From Candidatus Thorarchaeota archaeon (lineage in GTDB: Archaea; Asgardarchaeota; Thorarchaeia; Thorarchaeales; Thorarchaeaceae): a stretch of 6,633 nt of DNA. The translations under genes were made by a program, and so were the position numbers. The first letter of the stretch is position 1, and each line of letters begins with the position of its first letter. The notes under the pieces were generated by a model, which saw nothing but the letters and a program-made list of their open reading frames with translations, searched no databases and was not told the origin of the DNA. Below, one piece after another: positions 1-4,928 of the stretch. The DNA is taken from the NCBI GenBank assembly GCA_016841005.1, contig JAEORG010000038.1, forward strand, positions 1-6,633. The letters are read 5' to 3'.

Positions 1-10
1 AGGAATGTGA

Positions 11-694
11 GTGGTAAATCACACAAAAATTATGCTTATAACGGCGATGCACGGATTGCATAAAAATCACCCAACTTTTGACTATGATACTTTATTCCAA
101 GTGGTTGAAGATTTTAAACCAGATTATGTTGGCGTAGAAATTCGACCAGAAGATTTGGGCGCTGAGGATTCATATTTGCTGCAAAATTATCCCTTTGAGA
201 TGGTTGAACTTTCTAGGCGATACAAAAGTGACAGGTGCTTCGGTTTCGATTGGTTGGGTGATGATATTGAAGGCGAACCTATTCCTCATAATTACTGGCA
301 AGAGAAGAGTCTGTACAAACGTCTCGAACGGGAACTGGACAAAGATCAGAAGTATCAAAGTGAAGAACTAGATGCTATTCTTTCTAAACAAATTGAGATC
401 TGTAAAACTGCTAACCCGGGTTCATTCAATGATGGAAAATATGATGAGATTAACAAGCGGTATTATCAAATCCTTGACGAAATGCTATGCGACTCTAAAT
501 ATGAAATAATTACACAAATTCGTAAGCAACGTGATAAAGAAATTAATCGACATATCATTTCTTTTATTCAAGAACATCCTGGCAAACGCATAGCACTGGT
601 AATGGGTGCAAATCATCGTATATTCGTTTTAGAATCTCTAAAATTGAATCTTAAAAAGGAACAATTTGTGAAGGTTCCGAATAGTTACTCCTAA
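11..694 (+). CDS. TraB/TIKI/EreA-ChaN superfamily-like protein, putative hydrolase
   Basis: A complete 227-residue soluble protein with no signal peptide or membrane segment. The fold guess rests on motif spacing: a beta strand ending in a His near the N-terminus (ITAMHG, H14), a strand ending in an acidic residue plus Arg (YVGVEIRP, E43 and R45), an R-D pair in a long helix (R174, D175), and a C-terminal strand with a terminal His (ALVMGANHR, H202). This order is typical of the TraB/PrgY, TIKI and erythromycin-esterase/ChaN superfamily, whose members include metal-dependent peptidases and proteins of unknown function. The substrate cannot be told. The start is GTG at 11: an in-frame TGA lies at 8-10, so the frame cannot extend upstream, and AGGA at 1-4 sits 6 nt before it. 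An ATG at 32 is the only near alternative but would cut into the first strand. It converges on the minus-strand gene ending at 761. The frame is certain; the family is moderately sure. Confidence 0.75.
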   Translation: MVNHTKIMLITAMHGLHKNHPTFDYDTLFQVVEDFKPDYVGVEIRPEDLGAEDSYLLQNYPFEMVELSRRYKSDRCFGFDWLGDDIEGEPIPHNYWQEKSLYKRLERELDKDQKYQSEELDAILSKQIEICKTANPGSFNDGKYDEINKRYYQILDEMLCDSKYEIITQIRKQRDKEINRHIISFIQEHPGKRIALVMGANHRIFVLESLKLNLKKEQFVKVPNSYS

Positions 695-703
695 TCACAG
701 ACA

Positions 704-725
704 TTTGAAAGATACGTCCTTCAAA
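704..725. other. Imperfect inverted repeat between convergent genes
   Basis: TTTGAAAG (704-711) and CCTTCAAA (718-725) can pair around a 6-nt loop with one mismatch. It lies 10 nt after the stop of the plus-strand TraB-like gene, so it may form a hairpin at the 3' end of that transcript. No T-rich run follows on the plus strand, so calling it a terminator for that strand would be weak. The run of T on the minus strand at 723-728 belongs to the terminator-like element of the opposing gene. Confidence 0.3.
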
Positions 726-755
726 AAAGAGAGGAAAGGAGTGTGACAGGCACAT
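723..755 (-). terminator. Terminator-like element, copy C (diverged)
   Basis: Read on the minus strand, just past the stop of the gene at 761, the sequence is TGTG-CCTGT-CACA followed by a pyrimidine run that ends in six T residues. It is the third copy of an element found also at 1498-1535 and 3340-3377, each time 3' of a minus-strand gene. The stem here is 4 bp instead of 5. Archaeal termination depends mainly on T-rich tracts, which fits; the role of the hairpin is an inference. Confidence 0.5.
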
Positions 756-760
756 AGATG

Positions 761-1444
761 TTATTTATTTCTAGATCGCTTTGTATCTTGGAGATAATAT
801 TTCCATAGTGGCTCAGGTAGTCTAACTTGTTTGAATTTCGTATGATATTTGAAGATAACTTGACGCACTCTCAATTTCTGTTCAGAATCATCTCGCACCC
901 CAATAGCATCCAATAGCTCACCTATAGGATTGTCACCTTCGAATGTAATCTGATGTGAAAGTTCTTCAACAATGGAATAGGCTTTCTCTGAAGTCAAACT
1001 AGATTGTTGCTCAGTCCATATTAGGAAAAAATCAAACAAAGAGGCATTCCATATATTCATCATTAAATCAGCAGCTGGTAGAATCCATTCATCACTTTCT
1101 TCAAAGGGGTATAGTACACCAGACCATTCTTTCCTCCTAATGAACTCTTGAACTTCTTTGATGAAGTCTTCCGGAAAATCCTTCTTCTCCCATTGAAATT
1201 TCCCTAAGGGGACTAGTATTAATCGTGCCTTCTTCGCAGCCTCTCTTGTATCTTTTTCTTGTTTGACAGTTTCAAAGTACTCTCTTGCTTGTCGGTACAT
1301 CTTTTCTTTCCATTCAAGTTCTCTTTGTTCTCTATCAAGCTTAGCTTTAATAGAATAGTCAGCTACTGCTTCAGATATCTCTTGATCATCATTTAGTCGC
1401 TCCCATGCATCAAGAGATATCTTGTCATCATTTTCGTCTGACAT
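761..1444 (-). CDS. Hypothetical protein, paralogous N-terminal domain with unique helical C-terminus
   Basis: A 227-residue protein of no recognised family. Residues 8-103 match residues 9-98 of the neighbouring 577-residue protein: an LDAW motif near the N-terminus, a charged coiled-coil-like helix around 33-66, a REAA-K-A helix near 67-73, and a DFPEDFIKEVQEFI helix (89-102). After that the two proteins have nothing visible in common. Residues 105-227 are predicted mainly helical and rich in aromatic residues. There are no cysteines, no signal peptide and no clear membrane helix. The open frame extends upstream to 1534, but I place the start at the ATG at 1444: the paralogue starts at the exactly equivalent ATG, and the extra 30 codons would be read through the shared promoter block. 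A TATA box about 26 bp upstream suggests a leaderless mRNA. Function unknown. Confidence 0.75.
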   Translation of the reverse strand: MSDENDDKISLDAWERLNDDQEISEAVADYSIKAKLDREQRELEWKEKMYRQAREYFETVKQEKDTREAAKKARLILVPLGKFQWEKKDFPEDFIKEVQEFIRRKEWSGVLYPFEESDEWILPAADLMMNIWNASLFDFFLIWTEQQSSLTSEKAYSIVEELSHQITFEGDNPIGELLDAIGVRDDSEQKLRVRQVIFKYHTKFKQVRLPEPLWKYYLQDTKRSRNK

Positions 1445-1464
1445 TGTAGTATGCCCAATTGGAG

Positions 1465-1474
1465 TTTTATTATA
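1465..1474 (-). promoter_or_regulatory. TATA box of the 761-1444 gene
   Basis: On the minus strand this reads TATAATAAAA, centred about 26 bp before the A of the ATG at 1444. Archaeal TATA boxes lie about 25-30 bp before the transcription start, so transcription should begin at or next to the ATG, giving a leaderless mRNA. No Shine-Dalgarno sequence precedes the ATG, which agrees. The same box is repeated before the paralogue. Confidence 0.65.
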
Positions 1475-1497
1475 TTGGATGATTTCAATCTTCCTTG

Positions 1498-1535
1498 AAA
1501 AGAAAAGGGGATGGAAGGAGTGTGACAAGCACACC
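1498..1535 (-). terminator. Terminator-like element, copy A
   Basis: Downstream of the TPR gene stop, the minus strand carries a perfect 5-bp hairpin GTGTG-CTTGT-CACAC (1534 to 1520) followed by a pyrimidine tract with T4 runs (about 1519 to 1498). Its position 3' of a gene and before the promoter of the next gene fits a terminator. The identical hairpin occurs at 3362-3376. Confidence 0.5.
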
Positions 1536-1551
1536 CTTGCGGGGTTATCAT

Positions 1552-3285
1552 CTAATTGATACCCAATCGCCTACGTGCATCCGAAATCGTGTAGGTCTTA
1601 TCTAATACTCCTTGGCAAACTGTCATCTCATCATAAAGCTTCAACACTTCAAAGGTATTCCTAAGATTTTGCCAAGTTATTGTATTCTCTGGATCATGCT
1701 TAATAGCTTCTTGAAATGCTTTGGATGCCTCTAGTAACTGTTTTGTCTTTATCAGAGCAATTCCGTATTCGTTCCAAGATTCATCAGGGGGATTGATAGT
1801 TGTCAGAGCATCTTTGTAATATGGTATGCATTCCTTGTATTTCTTCTGAGAATGCAGGATTTTTGCTAATGTTAGCACTATAACTGCTCTTTGCCGTTGC
1901 GTTGCAATACTAAGTTTTTCTGAGTCTCCAAGAGATTTACTATCCCATAATTTGAGAGCCTTCCGTGCATATTTTTCTGCTTCTTTGTGTTTCCCTTGAT
2001 TATACAGAAGCAGAGCTACATTGCCAGAAGAATCAGGATCATCTTTGCTCCTATTCATCAGAACTAACTGCGTTTCAAGAGATGTATCAGCAAGTAAATT
2101 TTCATCAATATGTTTTACAGAATACTGTGAAGTAGAATCAGTTGATGGCTCTTCTAAATGGACACTTCTCTTTCGAGGCGTTTGCTGAATCTCAACAACG
2201 ATTTCCTTCGCTCGTTTTACGAGGTCTGATTCTCCTCTAAAACGAATCTGATCAATTAGATCCATTGCCTTTTCCATTTCACCTTCATTGACTAGTTGCG
2301 AAAAGTCAGCTATTCCTGGTCTTGTTGACCTATCTATATCACTAATTATCAGGTGAACATTGTTCCAAACATTACTCGTTCTTGGAATCAATGGTGCCAC
2401 TTGTTTCACTCTTTTCTTGAAACCGTTCAAATTCCCTTTTACAAGATTGAGGAAAGCAAGTCGCCAATAAGCATCAGGATACTTTGGAAATATCTCAATA
2501 ATATATTCAAAAGTCTTGATTGCCTTATTCTCCAATTTTGACTTTGTTCGGCCAGAAGAATTCTTACCTATTAGCATGTATGTTAATCCAATCAAATCCC
2601 ATACATCAGCTGAAGACATGTTTCTTTCCATCCATGAATGAAATTCTTCAATCCGATCAAGACTTGGTACAATTGTTGTTCTAGCTAAAATATACGCTAA
2701 ATCCAAATCAGCATTTTCCTTATTATTTTCCAACGCTAATCCTAATATCGGTATCAAATCCTCTAGGTATTCAGGTTCTCGATGAAGCAAATGAGATACT
2801 CTACTAACATAGCCAAACAAAATATCAGTCATGGTTCTCATAGCTTTGTTTTTTGAAGATTCATATATAGAGATATAATCAATAAATTGAGGTTTCTTTG
2901 ATTTAGTTCTTCTCGAGCTTTCTCTCTGTTGCTGTCTTTGCACTCTTTCTTTTTCTCTTCTACGAGTCCGTTCAGCTTCTTCATTATTTCGTTCTTCAAG
3001 AAATTCCTCAACCTCTTTTACGAATTCTTCAGGTAAGTCTTCTTTGAACCATGGATCCTCTCTGAATGGACGTATGACATGCAATGCTTTACTTGCAGCT
3101 TCCCGGGGATTCTTTTCGTTCTTTGCTTCTTCGAAGTGTTGTTTAGCTTTCTTGTATCGTTCAATCTTTTCTTCGAGAGCAGCTTCCTTACCTTCTTGTG
3201 TAATCTTCTCTAATACTTCAGAATCATCTTCAAGGAATGAGCTCCAAGCATCAAGGTCGATATCGTCTTCCTTCTTTCCTGACAT
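1552..3285 (-). CDS. TPR-repeat protein with paralogous N-terminal domain
   Basis: A 577-residue soluble protein. Residues 9-98 form the domain shared with the 227-residue neighbour (LDAW, REAASKA, DLPEEFVKEVEEF). Residues 99-131 are a highly charged Arg/Glu/Gln stretch, likely a coiled coil or linker. Residues 135-370 are helical with degenerate TPR-like segments, for example around 225-283 (LIGLTYMLIG and a following FP-YPDAYWRLAF). Residues 371-415 are a Ser/Thr/Asp-rich linker. Residues 418-566 hold about four recognisable TPR units, including GNVALLLYNQGKHKEAEKYA, a KILHSQKKYKECIPYY unit and a GIALIKTKQLLEASKAF unit. TPRs bind other proteins, so a scaffold or adaptor role is likely; the partner is unknown. 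The start ATG at 3285 is set by the TATA box at 3306-3315 and by agreement with the paralogue. There is no sign of a link to the hydrogenase operon other than position and strand. Confidence 0.8.
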   Translation of the reverse strand: MSGKKEDDIDLDAWSSFLEDDSEVLEKITQEGKEAALEEKIERYKKAKQHFEEAKNEKNPREAASKALHVIRPFREDPWFKEDLPEEFVKEVEEFLEERNNEEAERTRRREKERVQRQQQRESSRRTKSKKPQFIDYISIYESSKNKAMRTMTDILFGYVSRVSHLLHREPEYLEDLIPILGLALENNKENADLDLAYILARTTIVPSLDRIEEFHSWMERNMSSADVWDLIGLTYMLIGKNSSGRTKSKLENKAIKTFEYIIEIFPKYPDAYWRLAFLNLVKGNLNGFKKRVKQVAPLIPRTSNVWNNVHLIISDIDRSTRPGIADFSQLVNEGEMEKAMDLIDQIRFRGESDLVKRAKEIVVEIQQTPRKRSVHLEEPSTDSTSQYSVKHIDENLLADTSLETQLVLMNRSKDDPDSSGNVALLLYNQGKHKEAEKYARKALKLWDSKSLGDSEKLSIATQRQRAVIVLTLAKILHSQKKYKECIPYYKDALTTINPPDESWNEYGIALIKTKQLLEASKAFQEAIKHDPENTITWQNLRNTFEVLKLYDEMTVCQGVLDKTYTISDARRRLGIN

Positions 3286-3305
3286 TGTAGCATGCCCAAT
3301 TGGAA

Positions 3306-3315
3306 TTTTATTATA
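3306..3315 (-). promoter_or_regulatory. TATA box of the TPR gene
   Basis: Minus-strand TATAATAAAA, centred about 26 bp before the ATG at 3285, at the same spacing as the paralogous gene. It implies transcription starting at or next to the ATG and therefore a separate transcript from the upstream hydrogenase operon. Confidence 0.65.
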
Positions 3316-3339
3316 TTGGATGATTTCAATCTTCCTTAG

Positions 3340-3377
3340 AAAAGAAAAGGGGAGGGAAGGAGTGTGACAAGCACACC
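3340..3377 (-). terminator. Terminator-like element, copy B, end of hydrogenase operon
   Basis: Minus-strand hairpin GTGTG-CTTGT-CACAC (3376 to 3362) followed by a pyrimidine tract with two T4 runs (3361 to 3340). It lies 46 nt after the vhuU stop and immediately after the proposed SECIS, so the SECIS would be kept inside the hydrogenase transcript and the message would end just past it. Confidence 0.5.
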
Positions 3378-3379
3378 CG

Positions 3380-3434
3380 AGCAGGGTTGTCAGACCCGGT
3401 CCGTTCGTTTACGACCGCGCCTTCATCCGCCGCC
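3380..3434 (-). ncRNA. Candidate SECIS element, eukaryote-like, in the vhuU 3' end
   Basis: On the minus strand AUGA (3426-3423) and UGAC (3392-3389) are placed to form the tandem G·A / A·G quartet of a kink-turn (G3424·A3390, A3423·G3391). Above it is a stem: A3422-U3392, G3421-C3393, G3420·U3394, C3419-G3395, a G·G mismatch, five pairs CGGUC/GACCG (3417-3413 with 3401-3397), one bulged G3402, then G3412-C3403 and U3411-A3404. The apical loop is AAACGA (3410-3405). Twelve nt separate AUGA from the loop adenines, the usual spacing in eukaryotic SECIS elements. Below the quartet GGCGG can pair with CC-U-GCU, with one bulge, in either of two registers. Published work on Lokiarchaeota selenoproteins describes such eukaryote-like SECIS folds. 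The pairing was done by eye, with no folding energy. Confidence 0.7.
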
Positions 3435-3575
3435 AGTCACTAACTCCTTCCTGACTAACTCATGGCCCTCATCGTCGACAACGACTAAATGAGCACCACA
3501 TGATAGTCAGCAGTCATAGCACCGAACCACCATTTCTAGGAGGTTCAGTAGCCCTTCAGGGATTTCTTCAGACAT
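3423..3575 (-). CDS. vhuU: VhuU-like selenocysteine subunit: split-off C-terminus of the [NiFe] hydrogenase large subunit
   Basis: A 50-codon frame read through one in-frame UGA. It supplies the C-terminal nickel-binding motif missing from MvhA. The helix before the motif (LLNLLEMVVRCYD) matches the usual large-subunit end (N-x-x-E-x-V-R-A-Y-D-P-C). The motif is D21-C22-U23-L-S-C26-G-A-H29, equal to DPCxxCxxH with Sec in place of the first Cys and Cys in place of Pro. U23 and C26 should bind the NiFe site. A 21-residue tail after H29 resembles the extension removed by a maturation endopeptidase. In Methanococcus the VhuU subunit is likewise a tiny separate Sec peptide completing VhuA. The start ATG at 3575 follows AAGGA by 11 nt; an in-frame stop at 3582-3584 excludes a longer form. 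Ordinary gene callers would miss it, since conventional decoding gives only 22 codons. Confidence 0.88.
3507..3509 (-). other. Selenocysteine codon (UGA recoded) of vhuU
   Basis: UGA at codon 23 of the small gene falls exactly on the first cysteine of the DPCxxCxxH motif, and the frame goes on without interruption into LSCGAH and 21 more codons. A true stop here would leave the hydrogenase without two of its four nickel ligands. Confidence 0.85.
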
Positions 3576-3611
3576 GGTTATTCATTTCCTTTTCGCGTAG
3601 TTTTCCTCCTC

Positions 3612-4928
3612 CTAAGTCTTGACAAGTGGCTCAGGAAGTTTCAGGCTCTCATGGGCTTTGTCCTCAAAGACCTGCTTTGCAGCGACCATGAGGCTCTTTT
3701 CGATTCCAGCGATGTTATTGTTGGTTGCGACAATCAGGTTAGCCTTCACTAGCATTCCCTTCTCATCACTCACATAATTGTGGAGAAGTGTTCCGCGGGG
3801 AGCTTCCACAATACCAACGCCTTCGCCAGCTCGTGGTTCGACATCTGAAAGCTTGACATCAGTGTTGCAAATATCTGGATCTTCAAGGAGAGTCTTACAC
3901 CACTCTGCAGCCTGTACTAACTCGACGATTCGAGCATAGTGATAAGCAAAGGTGTGATGTGAAGGTCTTCCAACAAGTTCCCTCATCTCTTTCAAAGCTG
4001 CATCAGCAAGTGGTGTAGCCATCTTATCTGCAACATTGCATCGGGCAAGTGTATTAGCCCTCCAGATTCCCTCAGGGTACCCGGCGGGTTTGTGATAAAT
4101 ATGCGTTGCATAACTGTGCTTTGCAACATGTTCACCGTAGTGCTGAGTATAGTCCTTTGGTTCAAAGTCTGCAACTATCTTACCTTCAGTATCCATGACA
4201 CGCACAGTTCCATCGTAGATATCGAGTACACCTTTGTTGCAAAGTCCAATATAATAGGTCGGAGTGACTGCAACTTTGGTGATTACATCTAGGTATGCAT
4301 TGACTACTGTCTTAGCAAGGTCAACAGTCTTGTTTATGTTTTCCAACATCTCCGGGACTTTTCCTAAGAAAAGATCACGGTCTTCCTCAGATAATGGGGC
4401 AAGTTGACCACCTGGAATTGCAGTAGTAGGATGGACAGCCTTAGCACCGACAGTTTTGATGAGTTCTTGACCAAACTCCATGAGCTTGATAGCTTGCACT
4501 GCAACATCTGGAAGATGCTTCAGGACAGCTGCAACATTTCGGACAGCAGGATCAGCAAATGGACCAAATACAAAGTCTGGCGCAGCTAGAGCGTAGAAGT
4601 GGATAGCATGACTAGAGAGTTGTTTCGCTTCAATCATGAGTCTTCTTATCTTTACTGCAGCAGGAGGTGGTGTGATACCCCATGCAGCTTCTACTGCCTT
4701 TACTGATGCAAGATGATGAGGGATGGGACATATACCACAGATTCGTGGAGCGATTCTTGGAGCCTCCTCCATTGGTCGGCCTTCAAGGAATTTCTCAAAG
4801 AATCGGGTGGAGTTCACGTTGAATTGAACATCTTTCACCTTTCCGTCTTTACCTAGCTTCAAAGTGAGCGAGCCGTGTCCTTCCAGTCTTGTAACTGGGT
4901 CGATTCTAATTGTCTTTTCTTCTGTCAT
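3612..4928 (-). CDS. mvhA: F420-non-reducing [NiFe] hydrogenase large subunit, C-terminally split (MvhA/VhuA)
   Basis: A 438-residue cytoplasmic large subunit of group 3c [NiFe] hydrogenase, which splits H2 and passes electrons to MvhG. The N-terminus has the family start IDPVTRLEGHG (9-19), and the first nickel-ligand motif RICGICPIPHH lies at 62-72 (R62, C64, C67, H71). The middle has the expected PRGTLLH-Y segment in the C-terminal third. The end matches the family up to NNNIAGIEKSLMVAAKQV, where the usual protein goes on to R-A-Y-D-P-C-x-x-C-x-x-H; here it stops at PEPLVKT. The missing part is in the vhuU frame 36 nt downstream, so this is a natural split gene and not a truncated pseudogene. 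The ATG overlaps the mvhG stop by 4 nt (ATGA), with a GAGGAGG ribosome site 10 nt upstream inside mvhG. Confidence 0.95.
   Translation of the reverse strand: MTEEKTIRIDPVTRLEGHGSLTLKLGKDGKVKDVQFNVNSTRFFEKFLEGRPMEEAPRIAPRICGICPIPHHLASVKAVEAAWGITPPPAAVKIRRLMIEAKQLSSHAIHFYALAAPDFVFGPFADPAVRNVAAVLKHLPDVAVQAIKLMEFGQELIKTVGAKAVHPTTAIPGGQLAPLSEEDRDLFLGKVPEMLENINKTVDLAKTVVNAYLDVITKVAVTPTYYIGLCNKGVLDIYDGTVRVMDTEGKIVADFEPKDYTQHYGEHVAKHSYATHIYHKPAGYPEGIWRANTLARCNVADKMATPLADAALKEMRELVGRPSHHTFAYHYARIVELVQAAEWCKTLLEDPDICNTDVKLSDVEPRAGEGVGIVEAPRGTLLHNYVSDEKGMLVKANLIVATNNNIAGIEKSLMVAAKQVFEDKAHESLKLPEPLVKT

Larger units (their letters stand above)
1438..1536. repeat. Direct repeat of about 100 bp, copy A (terminator plus promoter block)
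   Basis: This block matches 3279-3378 with only three substitutions and one single-base indel visible by eye. It runs from the first codons of the downstream gene, through its TATA region, back to the hairpin 3' of the upstream gene. The coding sequences on either side are far less alike, so the noncoding block is either under tight constraint, recently duplicated, or kept alike by gene conversion. Confidence 0.9.
3279..3378. repeat. Direct repeat of about 100 bp, copy B (terminator plus promoter block)
   Basis: Near-identical partner of 1438-1536. It fills the gap between the hydrogenase operon 3' end and the start of the TPR gene. The match begins inside codon 3 of the gene and ends just after the hairpin; beyond both ends the two sequences diverge at once. 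Confidence 0.9.

Noticed and set aside
1445..1534. N-terminal extension of 30 codons on the 227-residue protein
   Set aside because: These codons cover a noncoding block duplicated upstream of the paralogue, including its TATA box and hairpin.
3044..3367. Plus-strand open frame of 107 codons across the start of the TPR gene
   Set aside because: It lies antisense to the well-supported TPR gene and its promoter block, has a Ser/Phe-rich composition typical of a reverse-strand shadow, and has no ribosome site of its own that I could see.
3362..3376. The GTGTG-CTTGT-CACAC hairpin as the SECIS
   Set aside because: It has no G·A quartet and no A-rich loop, and the same hairpin follows two genes without Sec codons. 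The fold at 3380-3434 fits far better.
723..3378. CRISPR array or insertion-sequence ends from the three repeated elements
   Set aside because: Spacing is about 780 and 1840 bp, with genes in between, no regular spacers, no transposase and no target-site duplications.
3423..4928. MvhA as a truncated pseudogene or a frameshift/assembly error
   Set aside because: The missing motif is intact just downstream with its own ATG, the UGA falls exactly on the ligand cysteine codon, and the mvhA frame shows no decay. A single indel could not join the two frames sensibly because 36 nt with a ribosome site separate them and an in-frame stop precedes the small gene.
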